64,000 nt of DNA from Cycas panzhihuaensis. Taxonomy: Eukaryota > Cycadophyta. Positions 1 to 10,700 of the stretch are shown here, in pieces. A program made the translations under genes and the position numbers. The number at the start of each line of letters is the position of its first letter. Position 1 is the first letter of the stretch. The stretch covers positions 216,263,741 to 216,327,740 of the forward strand of contig CM041465.1 in assembly GCA_023213395.1 (NCBI GenBank), given 5' to 3'. The notes under the pieces were generated by a model. That model had not been told where the DNA came from. It searched no databases and saw nothing but the letters and a program-made list of their open reading frames with translations.

Positions 1-760
1 TACCATTGTCTCGAAAGTAACTTTCAAACTCATGTGAGGTATATTCACCACCATTATCAGTTTGAAGATATTTAAGTTGATAACCTGACTTCTTTTTAGT
101 ATGGGTTTTGAATTCTTTAAATATACGAAATGCTTCATATTTCTTATATAGAACCCATACTTTTCTAGTAAAATCATTAATGAAAGAGATATAATATAAA
201 TTACATTTTAGTGAAGGAATGGGCATTGGTCTATACAGATCAAAGTATACCAATTATAATGGATGACTTGATTTCCACTGACTTTTAGGAAAGGGTTGTC
301 GATGAGATTTGATAATGATACAAGCTTCACATTTGAAGGGCTTGGTGGAGAACTTTGGAAGACTTGAAAGAGTGTTACAAAGATCTCTAAGTTTATTGAT
401 GTAAATATGGCCTATGTGAGCATGTCAAAGAGCTTCTAGTAACAATGTTGGGTGGGTCGGGATGGAGTTAAATATAAATTCTTCATCGACACAAGGGCTT
501 TGGGCACAATGCTCTTTAGAAGATGGAGAGCTATTCAGTCGAAAGAGTTTACCAGTGAGAAGTCCAGTCAAGACCATTCAATTAGTTAGAGGATGAATGA
601 CTTAGAGAGTCTGGTCATTTGTGGTTACACTTAGATTAAATCCACAAGAGACAAGTGTGGATAAGGAAAGAAGGTTTTGTTTAAGATTGGATATGTATAG
701 GACACCAAGCAATGTAAAATCTCTTAAGCTTGGGAGCTTTAGGTGAATGTTACCAATTCC
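1..760 (-). pseudogene. pol: copia integrase and pre-integrase region (E1)
   Basis: The reverse complement of 1-60 reads TDNGGEYTSHEF, the second-Asp motif of copia integrase. Upstream in reading order are FINDFTRKVWVLYKKYEAF (the start of the core) and, at about 300-420, an H-H-C-C-like zinc-binding stretch with FKCEAC. Integrase inserts the element cDNA into chromosomal DNA. The second catalytic Asp is kept; the third acidic residue lies outside the window. In-frame stops break the pre-integrase part. The identification is firm; exact codon limits are not, because several frames must be combined. Confidence 0.8.
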
Positions 761-779
761 TTCAACATGTTGTTATGAT

Positions 780-1700
780 TTATCAGTCATGTGAATAACT
801 CCTTCAACATTTGAGTCAAATGTTTTATATAGATTGTAATTACATGTCATATATTGAGTTACTCATGTGTCCATGATCCACTGTCCATACATTGAAGCCA
901 CACTATTTACAATTTCAATAGGGCTTGGTATTAGTGAAGGAAATTCATAAATAATATATCCACATCGAGCTTCAAAGTATAGGGTTAGTCAATGGCATTT
1001 GATATTGAAGATACCTCAATTCTTTAAAAGTGTGCTTGTATAAAACCTATACCACTAAAGGATTCTTCACAAGTTTCTTTAACATTATGAGCTCCATATT
1101 TTAGTTAGAACTTAGCCAACTTATAAGTAGAAGTCTTATAGTTATTTGTAAAGTATCTTTTATGGTTATACTTATCACACATAATAGTTTGATTGCTAAT
1201 CCCTAAAGAGGTACTGATTTGGCCTAAATGTATTGCTCTTTATTGAGGTAGCCCTTGGCCTTGAGATTGTGGAGGCTACGACCAAGGGTTTGGTTGACCT
1301 TGTAGACAATTTCCTATATTTCTTCCTCTTTCTCTTGCTTGGTTATTTCCTCTTCCATGAGAGGGACCTTAATTCTTTATGTAGAAATCTTCTTTCTCCA
1401 CCTCAAAGGCTATATCTGGAAGAGAGTTAGAGGCTACAAAGTTGGTATTAAAGATTTTGTCAAATTTTTTGAAGTTCTTAGTAAGTGTTTTAAAATTGAG
1501 TGTCTTCAGTGTTCCACTAGATTGAAGACTTCTAAGTAAATTTTTATGATCATGAACATGTAGATATGATTGGATCAATAATGCCTAAGTGATACATTGA
1601 GTCTTAAAATCTTTATCAATTACCTATTTTATTGGTCGAAGGAGATTTATTATCTTATGAGTTTATCCCTTTTATATTTTTAATTTGTTCATTTTTAAAA
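780..1700 (-). pseudogene. gag: copia gag and protease remnant (E1)
   Basis: At 866-880 the minus strand reads WIMDT, matching the copia aspartic protease active-site context W-x-x-D-[ST]-G-A, but the Gly codon has become a stop. Near 1085-1190 a Cys-rich stretch (CDKYNHKRYF) resembles a decayed CCHC zinc knuckle at the gag end. At 1369-1578 a 69-residue open stretch sits where gag capsid should be. Gag would form the particle and protease would cut the polyprotein; neither is functional here. Placement depends mainly on order between the primer site and integrase. Confidence 0.6.
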
Positions 1701-2337
1701 TAAGATAAAAAAATTATAAATCTAACTTAGGTAGAAATGCCATTCCATTAAGACACCATCACAATGTCTTTTGTGGGGTTGAGTGCGCAAATTCAGTATC
1801 TATAAGAAAACTATAAAGATCTCACTAACTGATGGATGAAATTTGATGAGATTTATCTTAAAATATTCCTAAGATATAAATCTACTAGATCCCTCAAAAA
1901 AACTTTTAGATTTTTAGCTCATGTTTAAAGAATTTTATTAAGAAAAGTGTCTTAAGTTACTTATCCATAAATTTTAACCTTTTATTTCAGTAAAAACTCA
2001 CTGTTACAAGTTAAAATTGAAACTACTCTAGAAGACAAAATGATCCTTTTAGTAAGGAAACCCTACACACCAAATTTCATTAAAATATGAGATGGTCAAA
2101 ATTTTAGGCCTTTAATACTTCCAAGACTGTGCTTGCAACCAAACCGCTTCAAAAACCTATATTTTTCACCTCTAAAATTTTTCACACATAAAGAAATCAA
2201 CAACATATAAAATAATATAATTTTAAACTCTCAAAAATTTAAAAATGATGAGTGCACTCTCAATACTTCACATTGAAAGTGAAAAAGAGGTAAAATGACT
2301 CCATGCAAGTGGAATGGAGTGAATAGATATCTTGTTA

Positions 2338-2349
2338 GCTTTGATACCA
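2338..2349 (-). promoter_or_regulatory. primer binding site of E1
   Basis: The minus strand reads TGGTATCAAAGC, one mismatch from the copia primer site TGGTATCAGAGC that pairs with the 3' end of initiator-Met tRNA. It lies 2 nt from the LTR edge, as expected. Confidence 0.85.
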
Positions 2350-2351
2350 TA

Positions 2352-2649
2352 TGAAAGAAGGATGTATCTAGGAAATAATAACTCACATATACACAATGAT
2401 AATGGAGAATAAAAAAGAGATGAAACAAGATATGAGAGTTAAGCTTGGAGGTGAGAGTGAATAATGACTCCCTCCTTGAGATTTCGCCTTTTATTATTGA
2501 GGTTGAGCATTAAAGTTAGGATTTTCTTCCCTAATAACATAAACTTTAAATTACATCTAAATGCACATAAAGTAAATTTTACTAAGAGACTAATGCTAAT
2601 AATATATCTTAAGGTCACTTAATTAATCTATACAAATGACCTTGATACA
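2352..2649 (-). repeat. 5' LTR of copia E1
   Basis: About 298 bp bounded on the minus strand by TGTATCAAGG and CTTCTTTCA, giving the TG...CA ends of an LTR next to a primer site. The end near the primer site is secure. The outer end (2649) is inferred from the first suitable TG and has no second LTR in the window to confirm it. Confidence 0.65.
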
Positions 2650-2689
2650 TTAACCTCTTTTATTTATAATCTTATTTTTAATAATGGGA

Positions 2690-3060
2690 TTTGAAAGTAA
2701 CTTGTATAGATCCTTGCTTTCAACTCCTTTAATAATCTTAATGCCACCCCTCTCTATGTTTAGAATATAGTAATAACCTTTTACATTAAAAATAATTACT
2801 ATATTTTTCTTATAAAGCTAAGATACAAATAACAGAGTCTTTTTAAGGCCAAGTACAAATAGCACATTACCAATGTTTGGATGGAATCTTTTACTTTAAT
2901 AGTTATAGTACCAATTCTCTTAATATCAAGAGGGTACTTATCTCCTAGTTCAATTGATTTATTAGGGGAGTAGGGACTGAATGTCTCAAACTAATCTTCT
3001 TATCTAATCATGTGCCTAAAAGCACCAAAGTTAATATACCATACATCTTCAAGACTCACT
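2690..3060 (-). pseudogene. pol: copia protease and pre-integrase remnant (E2)
   Basis: The minus strand near 3010-3050 reads WYINFGAFRHMI, aligning with the copia protease site WYIDSGASRHMT; the catalytic Asp is Asn (codon at 3030-3032). Further on are IELGDKYPLDIKRIGTI and GLKKTLLFVS, which match the conserved stretch between protease and integrase (a 'VPGLKKNLLSVS' motif). The sequence ends before the integrase core. Several stops are present. It cannot have protease activity with Asn at the active site. Confidence 0.75.
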
Positions 3061-3379
3061 ATTAATGTTATTATAAAAGATGTTTCTTCTTAATCTTCAT
3101 TAGGTTCAATCTATTCTTCATTGTAATTACTAGCCAATCATTTTCCTTTCTAGATTTCAACTCTCCTTTGAGGATATTATTAAGGGTAGTACCTAGGTTA
3201 TCTATAATAATAACAAGCATAAAAAAACCTATAGTTGTTGGAGAAGCATCCTGGTTTTTTATAGTTAAAACATACTCTAGAATCTCTAGGAGGAATTGAA
3301 CATCATTGTCCTCTATATTCTTATCCTCATCCTCACAATTGACTCTTGGTATCGGAAGTGCATCCACGTCCTCTAGTTG

Positions 3380-3990
3380 GTCCCCTTCCTCTTATTCCTA
3401 AGTTGAGTTTGGTTAAAAAGGCATCTTCTATTTCTATCCCTTCTTCATACTATTTATTTCTTTTCTAGTCTTAACAGTGGACTTATCAAATTATTAAGAG
3501 ATATGCTTGCAATTAAATTATTATTTGTGATTGTGTTAACTATGACATCAAAGGATTTAGGGAGCTTACTTGTAACCAACTCAATAATTTCTTGATTGGA
3601 TATAACTGCCCCTATGCTCAATAGATCTATTTTTATTGAGGTAACCTTATGTATGAAAACTAAAACAATCTCTATCTCTTTCATATATAATTTAAATAAC
3701 TCTTCTTTAAGGCCAATAATTTTAGCCTGATTCTTTTGACCATACAAGTTCTCAAATACTTTCTAAATTTTAGGGGATGAGTTTAGCTTTTCCATATAAA
3801 TGAGAAGAGAACCAGAGACAAACAATTTTCATGTTATTATTCCAAACTTATCTCTCTCTCTCTACCTAGTTATTTAAGGCATCACTAACAATTTTAGGTT
3901 TCTTTCCTATTCCAATTGTAAGATCTCATGCATTCTTTACTCATAATAAGGTTTCTATCTTAATCTTCCATATGTGTTAATTATTTTCTA
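3380..3990 (-). pseudogene. gag: copia gag remnant (E2)
   Basis: An open stretch at 3454-3747 (97 residues) has the copia gag capsid pattern: LYGQKNQAKIIGLKEEL matches the family's 'LYGTKN...LKEEL' helix, and TSKLPKSFDVIVNTI matches its 'LP.SYE..V..I' segment. A further 98-residue stretch at 3071-3367 continues towards the protease. Gag would assemble the particle. Full copia gag is usually about 250-350 residues, so this is most of the core, broken into pieces. Confidence 0.75.
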
Positions 3991-4698
3991 TAAATTTATC
4001 TTAATTGTTAAGTGCCAAAATTAAAGAGGACATGTTCAATAGATATAAAGATAGTCATTGAGTAAAAAAATTCAACTGAGAAATTCTTAACTATACTATT
4101 GTATGAATTTTGTACAAAAATGGGGTTGTACAAATGGGACAAAAGTTATATTAAATTGAAGATTTCTTCAGTGGAAATCCAAATATGAAATGAGTTTTTC
4201 AAAAGCTTTACAGATTTAAGAGAAAACTACCTCAAAAGGCTAGATTGGATGGCTAGGGTTTTTTACAAAAAATCTTAAAACTTAAAAAATCTAGCATGAA
4301 ACCCCATAAAATTGGTATTCATAGAATCATATTTAAAAAACAGAAGATTTATAATAGATTTTACCCAATTTGAAGCTAGAATCTAAGCCATATGAATAAA
4401 TCTTTCTCCAAATTTATGCAGGTATAAAATCATTGTTTTCTCCTTGAAAACTTCTTCAAATGATGTTGAGTTAGTTGGAAAAAATGATAGCCATGAGCAA
4501 GTAAGCTTGCTAGTGAAATTTTAAATCAATCCAATAACTTTAAAAAAATCTCATCCGTACTATTCTATACAAGTGTATACTTTACCTTATTTACATATAG
4601 TAATCTCTTAATAAGTCTTTATTGATTGTTTATTACTTTTTATCTTCATTCCTCCTAAGAATTCTTCTTAGAGTTTTATCAGATGTGTTGCGAGGCCT

Positions 4699-4710
4699 AC
4701 TCTAATACCA
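4699..4710 (-). promoter_or_regulatory. primer binding site of E2
   Basis: The minus strand reads TGGTATTAGAGT, two mismatches from the Met-tRNA site TGGTATCAGAGC. It lies 3 nt from the LTR edge at 4714. The same variant sequence occurs beside the LTR at 13723. Confidence 0.8.
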
Positions 4711-4713
4711 TAT

Positions 4714-4966
4714 TGAAACCAACCTTTAAAATAGAAGGAATTGATATTTTAATGAATGAGAGATCTCTTTCTTAAATGTATGTAAGTTTAGGTAACTGTT
4801 ATGAGTCTATATGACACTTATCAAACACGTGTCATATGTATATATAATGATGTGTTATGAAAATATTATATCCTAATGACCTTTAATAAAACATTACATT
4901 CTAATAAACATAAACTATCACCATATTTATATTAGTTGGATAAGTAGATATAATGTTACTTTAACA
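4714..4966 (-). repeat. copia LTR shared by E2 and E3
   Basis: 253 bp, on the minus strand beginning TGTTAAAGTAAC and ending GGTTGGTTTCA. It has a primer site on its left (so it is the 5' LTR of E2) and a polypurine tract on its right (so it is the 3' LTR of E3). Its TG end shares about 50 bp with the LTR at 13723-14033, showing that they are members of one family. Confidence 0.8.
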
Positions 4967-4975
4967 TCCCCCTTT
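4967..4975 (-). promoter_or_regulatory. polypurine tract of E3
   Basis: The minus strand reads AAAGGGGGA immediately before the TGTTAAAG start of the LTR, the standard place for plus-strand priming. Confidence 0.8.
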
Positions 4976-4989
4976 ATTATAAATATGGG

Positions 4990-6480
4990 GTCTTGAAGTC
5001 TTCCCAAGAGTTGGTCTAATCTTTCTCCTCAAGGATAAGCTCATTAAGACTCAAATTTACATGAATCTTAATGAAGTGATCTTTAGTAAGAGCTTTGATG
5101 AAGACATTTACAAGTTGCTATTCACTTGGATAAAACTCAACCTATAACTTCTTTAATTTGATCTGCTCAAGTATGTAATGGTGTTAAATCTTAATGTGCT
5201 TCATATGTGCATGAAATTCTAGATTCTTTAAAAGTCAAATAGCACTCTAATTATCAATATGTATAATAAGTATGCTAGATGATGTTCCAAGAGTCTCCAA
5301 AAGTCCCTAAAACCATACAACTTCCCTCACACTGATACTTAGTCCTTGGTACTTAGCCTCTATGGAAGACAAAACCATGATGGATTGCCATAAGATAAAC
5401 CCTTTGCCAATACCAAAAATATACCTTGTAGTTGATTTCCTATCTTTCGCATCTCTAAGCTAATTGGCATCTATATACCCATGTAAGTTTGCCTCTCTAC
5501 CATGAAGGTATTCAAGGCCAAGATTGAGTGTACCCTTAATATACTTCAAAATCCTCTTTATTGTAATTAAGTATGGCTCTTGGGATTTTATATATAATGA
5601 GATACCAATCCAATAATATAAGCAATATTAGGCCTAGTATAAGTTAAGTAAATCAAACTCTCTGCCAATTGTTGATATAATATTCCATCTACAACTGACT
5701 TATCTATATCCTTTAGAGGCTTTGGGCCTTTTATATATGGTATCTTCATTGATTTGTAATCCTTCATCTTGAATCTCTCAATTAGGGATTGAGCATACCT
5801 CAATTACAACATCATGATGTGATAATCCATCTACCTAATCTCAATACCTAAAAAGTAATGAAGATGTCTAAGATCTATCATATCAAAGTTATGACCTAAA
5901 TAGGCCTTAATAGTCTCATTATAATTACTTATAAGAACAAGATCATTAACATACAATAGAATAATAACTATATAATTCTACTCTTTTAAACATAAAAACT
6001 TGGTTCTAATTTTGTTATTATAAAACTATCTTCCTTCAATCTAGCATCAATCTTTTCATACCAAGCATGTGGTGGCTGTTTTAGGCCATAGAGAGATTTC
6101 TTCAAATGGTACATAAGATGCTTCTCATATTCTTTCACAAAACTAATAGGTTGAGCCATATAAATCTCTTCTTTCAAGTCTCTCTTAAGGAATGTTAACT
6201 TTATGCCCATTTGATATAACTTTCAATTAAATGTAGCTGCCAAAGTAAGGATCAATTAGACCATAGACAGTTTGGAGACTAGTGTAAATATATCCTCATA
6301 GTTGATTCTTTCTTTTTGTTTGAAACCCCATGCAATAAGTCTTACCTTATACTTGTCAACCTCTCCATTGGAGTGATACTTTGTCTTATAGACCCATTTG
6401 CAACTAACTAGGCTCTTAAAGGGAGGTAAGGGAACCAAACCCCATATACCAATCTTCATGAGTAAACTATATTCCTACTT
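4990..6480 (-). pseudogene. pol: copia reverse transcriptase-RNase H (E3)
   Basis: Reading from high to low: CKWVYKTKYHSNGEVDKYK and the following GFKQKERINYEDIF (RT fingers, 6256-6459), YMAQPISFVKEYEKH and KKSLYGLKQPPHAWYEK (5986-6210), then YVND LVLISNYNE at about 5930-5953, YFLGIEI, and a thumb-end segment at 5588-5803. RNase H follows, ending with VNVFIKAL (the copia 'ADIFTKAL' motif) near 5090. RT copies the RNA into cDNA. The catalytic box YVDD reads YVND (codon at 5945-5947), which would abolish polymerase activity; stops also split the frame into pieces. Confidence 0.9.
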
Positions 6481-6879
6481 CATTATAGTTTTCCATCACA
6501 AATCTTCTTTTACTTCTTTAAATGAAATGGGACCACTAGAATCATTGGTATCTACTACTAAAGTCTGACTGACATGTTGTCTCCTTGTTCGTTGACCATC
6601 CTCTAGATCTTTAGCTATCATACCAAAGTCCTTAATGGTCCTCCTAGCCCATAATAGAACATTGGGTGTAGACTATGCCCCTTCCTATAATAGCTCTTTA
6701 TCATTACTATCACTAGGTCCTACTTCTCTCTCAACCTCAATGTTAAGTATATTAACCTCTATACCTATTGAACCATAGCTCAAAAATGGCAGAAGTGGAG
6801 GATAAAACTTATCTTTAGATAACCCCTCAATATGATATATCATTAATTGATCAAACTTCACATCTTGACTAATCAAAAG

Positions 6880-8150
6880 TTTCTTCCTCTACATATTCCA
6901 AAGTGTGTAAGACTTATTCTCTTGAGAGTAAAAATGCACTTCAAACTCTTATGATCTAACTTATTTCGATTTGCATCTGGGATGTGTGCATAGGTAATAC
7001 ACCCAATTACCTTAAAATATTTAATAGAAGGATTATAATTGGTCTAATATTCTTTGGGGGTAATGCCATGAATAACCTTAGTACGAACCCTATTCAAAAT
7101 ATAAATGGATGTTACAATAACTTTTGCCTAAAACATAGGAGGTAGATTCTTACTATACACCATGCACCTTGACATTTCCATCATGATATAGTTCTTTCTT
7201 TCTTCTATACCATTTTTCTATAGGATGTATAGGATAGTTAACTCTTGTCTAATACCATGATTAAGGTAGAATTGATTAAAGACATTATTGTCATACTTGT
7301 TTCTACTATCACTCCTTAAAATATTTATTTTCTTATAAAACTCATTTTCAACACTAGCTTTCTATTCACAAAATCTATTAAGTACATCAAACTTGTCTTT
7401 AAAAAAGAATACCCAAGCTTTTCTATTGAAATCATTTATAAATACCAGAATAAAATGAGCACTTAAAATGGAAGGATTAGGTAGTGGATCCATCAAATCT
7501 GTATGGACAAGTTCTAGCTTCTCTTTTGCCCTTCATATACTATCCTTAGTAAATGAATAATGATGGTGTTTTCTATACATGCATCCTTCACAAACACCCT
7601 CTTAACATTAGACATAAGGTAACCCTACCATCACCTTCAATTTATTTATTAGTTTGATGCTTATATAGTTAAGATGACCCAAATGCTTATGCCATAACTT
7701 ACTCATATTATTATCACTAGCAACAAAAGCATAAGAATCTTGTTGGGCTCTAAATTTCCCAAACACCCAAAAGTTATCTTGCACTCTCCCACTAATAACA
7801 ATAAAGAAGCTTTTCTTGGGATCCTTAACTATGCATTTATTATTGTAGAGCTCAATTTTCGTATCTTGCTTGTATATTTTCTAGGCAAAAAGAAGATTTA
7901 GCTTCATTTTAGGCATGTAATAAATACCATTGAACTTACCTCTTGCAAGTGAAATGGATCTAACACCTTCTATAGGTAATACTTGAGCATCCTTCAGAAT
8001 CTTGTTAGTATCACTTATACCTACATATATGGTATCAAAGTTTTATTTTTGATAAGTGATGTATTTTTTAGCACATGAATCTAGGATACAATAGTCTTTC
8101 TGATTTGACTTAGATGACAATGTCTAAACCCTAACATAATATGTAACTAC
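6880..8150 (-). pseudogene. pol: copia protease-integrase remnant (E3)
   Basis: Between RT and gag on the minus strand. Around 7250-7500 the sequence translates in pieces to the integrase core, including the family's usual statement of vector-like features (SDRSNKYDN near the second Asp and FNRKAWVFFF near the core start). Around 8040-8130 lies the protease context before the integrase. Frameshifts are frequent, so positions are approximate; the call rests on element order together with these short matches. Confidence 0.6.
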
Positions 8151-8159
8151 ACTCTTCCC

Positions 8160-8942
8160 CTTGTTATCTTGGTTTTCCTTATACTTATCCTGCTTCTTAA
8201 ACTAATAATTCTTTTCTTTATGACCCTCTTTCTTGTAATAATTATACTTAGCCATGAAGAAGAAGTTTCACTAGTTTTTATGTAGACTTGTCTTCTTAAA
8301 CTACATCCTTTATTTGAGTCTTCATGACCAAAGCCTGATTTAAACTAGACCTAGTAAGCATTCCATGATGCTTCAACTTGGCATCCCCTACTAGAATTAG
8401 GTTTTTTAACGACTCAAATGATTCACCTTCCATAGCTTCATCACTACCATAAACAATTTGGAAGGTTCCAAATGCAACAGGCAACTTTGACGTAATAATA
8501 GTAAAAAATAAAGTATCGTCTATTGAGTTTGATTTTAATTCATCTAATCCATTCCTTAAATAAGTGATCTTATTTAAGAAATCATTAATGTTATTCTCAT
8601 CTTCTACTTTTGAATTCAATGATTCCATTATAAGATCAAAACAATGATTGGTTTTCTTCTTTTTAAAAGTCTCATATAGTTTGGTCTAAATCTTGTGTGG
8701 CATTTCAAGGTTATGGACTAAAGCTCTTTGATCTAGGCTAAAGAATAACTTAAGTAACCCTATAATTATGAATTACCTTTTCTCAACATAAATAACTTCT
8801 TTCTCATTTATAGGAATACTCATTGAAGTAGATTTAGTAATCCCCCAAAATTAGTTAACCATGAGGACTAGTTCTATATTTTCCTTTTATTCATTAAAGT
8901 TATTCCTATTAAAGGTAACCAATAGAACCATCTTGTCCATGG
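8160..8942 (-). pseudogene. gag: copia gag remnant (E3)
   Basis: The likely start is ATG at 8940-8942 (MDKMVLLVTFNRNNFNE, the usual gag opening in which 'F+G.NF..W' recurs). A 110-residue open stretch at 8296-8628 carries the capsid pattern DFLNKITYLRNGLDELKS, LPVAFGTFQIVYG and SFESLKNLI. A lysine-rich basic stretch with remains of a CCHC knuckle follows at about 8160-8260. This gag is of the same general type as that of A+ and A- in this window. Stops between the pieces make it a pseudogene. Confidence 0.75.
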
Positions 8943-9581
8943 ATTAACAAATGGAAAACAAGAAACCTAAAACCAACATCTAATAAGTTAAACTCCCTTA
9001 AATAATAATCCATTCAATCACCTAATATATAAAGGTAAATTGATAACCACTTAATTAAAAATAGGCCAATAAATTACTGAACAAAAGAACTAATCTAAGT
9101 TCTTCACACCACAAGTTTGATTGTAAAACACACTGCTGTAAAAACTAAAATATATACATACCTTTTTGAATCAATGTACAATAATTTAGCGATCAATAAC
9201 ACCTCTATTTTTCTTGCTCAAAACACTTATACAAATATCATCATCCAAAACATGTCTCTTTTTATTGATGAGAAATACATTAAGTAGCTACCTTATCATG
9301 CAATAATATACTCAAAACACTACCTAGTCCACTTACTTTAATATAAAAAAACACTACCTTATTCATGCCACTTTTCTCATAGTATAACTATCTTAATAAA
9401 GAACACCAAATACTTAATAATCTAAAGATTGATAAATTAGACAATATAATTAAAAAGGTGATTGATTAAACCTTGAAAAAGGAAAGTGATATCAAATATC
9501 TCATATGATATTGATAATACATTAGTCAAGCATTTTAATATTGATCAAATTTAACTTTGATAAAATAACAGTAATGGCAAA

Positions 9582-9612
<31 letters not shown>

Positions 9613-10442
9613 GACAGGCAACTTTACAAACATGCATGAATCAAATCAAAAGTAATGGTCGACTACAAAAACTATATTAAAGATGGCAGGTAGTAAAAGA
9701 ATCATACCAAATTCAACTAGAAATTAAATTGAATGATACATGGCTGTGTATGCCTCCATATATGATTTGTGTGCCAAATATTTTCTATGAATAATTGGTG
9801 GCTATTTGTTCGAGCTTCATGTAGTGAATTATAGACGAATATATCAATTAAGACGATGGGCAAAATATAATATAAGGATTAAACATCAAACACGTGGTGA
9901 CCTCAGCATATTCATGTAGAATATAATACATCTACACCTACCTCTTTAAAGACTACGATGAATATACATAGTATGATGAGTCTATAGTTGTCTCTATAAA
10001 TCTACTAATATAGTATGTTGAGTTTATGGTTGCCTTTTTGTCATAGACATAATGAAACAAGATCACCAAATATCGATAACAAAGATTTCTTATTCACGAT
10101 AGCTTGGCTATGATAATCTTTGTAGATATTCTCACTCCTTTTCAGAACACAATCACCATGTTTATGGTTGTCCATTGCACTAAGTACAAATAACTTTGGT
10201 TGACTGATACAGTTCTAAGAATAACAACCTTCACTTTAATACAAGGCTATGGCTCCATCAAACACCACTATGACTATAACAAATGATTCCATAGTTTAGC
10301 TTACTAGCTATAAGCTCACACACACTCACCATATAGTATTTCAACTCCACATGGATGGCAACTCTCTTGATTAGATTTAATCTATGGTATTTTCATTCAC
10401 CATCTATAGATCCAGTAGGTTACACATCTTTTGGTTGGTAAC
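8943..10442. other. 1.5 kb without recognisable gene
   Basis: AT-rich sequence between copia E3 gag and the first PMD-like repeat. No open frame with a recognisable motif, no LTR ends and no primer site were seen. It may include the decayed 5' end of E3. A 28-nt (AT)n run is at 9585-9612. Confidence 0.6.
9585..9612. repeat. (AT)14 microsatellite
   Basis: Uninterrupted AT dinucleotides for 28 nt in non-coding sequence. Confidence 0.95.
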
Positions 10443-10700
10443 TGGAATCACGTCTGCGGGATGGTCACTACACTTAGTAGGAGTTAAGGTGGTCAACAAC
10501 TAATACTGGAATGTGAATAGCAGAAGAGAACACCACACAGGGCATCCGTGCGTCGGAGTGCGGGTTCGAGACCTAGGAATGGCACCTAACTTCCTTGGAG
10601 TAGTTTTCGCTTTTGGTCTCGAGGGGCAAGATACATGTAGGGGTGTCTCGGGTAGTCCTAAAGGATGAGGTCCTCCCACCCTTGGATGGCCAGAAGGGAG
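10443..10700 (+). repeat. left-end module with tRNA B-box-like motif
   Basis: About 250 bp shared, with high similarity, at 10443, 37874 and 57496, and more weakly at about 40753. This copy contains GGTTCGAGACC, a full match to the pol III internal B-box consensus GGTTCGANNCC. The copy at 37874 has AAGTGG about 40 nt before its B-box-like site, a tRNA-like A-to-B spacing. A SINE-derived origin is possible but not shown; no tRNA fold was established. Confidence 0.4.

Larger units (their letters stand above)
1..2649 (-). mobile_element. Ty1/copia element E1, 5' part, cut by window edge
   Basis: Minus-strand copia retrotransposon read from high to low coordinates: 5' LTR (2352-2649), Met-tRNA primer site (2338-2349), gag and protease remnants (about 780-1700), then GAG-pre-integrase and integrase running off the window start. 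Reverse transcriptase and the 3' LTR would lie to the left of position 1. The order gag-protease-integrase-(RT) identifies copia rather than gypsy. Many stops and frameshifts make it inactive. The 5' LTR abuts the broken end of element E2 near 2690, so one of the two interrupted the other or they met by deletion. Confidence 0.85.
2690..4966 (-). mobile_element. Ty1/copia element E2, gag-protease part with 5' LTR
   Basis: Minus-strand copia fragment: LTR 4714-4966, primer site 4699-4710, gag (about 3380-3990), protease and GAG-pre-integrase (about 2690-3060). It stops at about 2690, where E1's LTR begins, so integrase, RT and RNase H are missing. The stretch 3990-4690 between gag and primer site shows no motif I can name and is probably leader plus a decayed gag N-terminus. 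Confidence 0.75.
4967..8942 (-). mobile_element. Ty1/copia element E3, internal region
   Basis: Minus-strand copia internal domain in the expected order gag (8942 to about 8160), protease/integrase (about 8150-6880) and RT-RNase H (about 6480-4990), ending at a polypurine tract and 3' LTR. No 5' LTR or primer site is recognisable beyond 8942, so the 5' end is lost or too diverged. All frames are broken. Confidence 0.85.
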
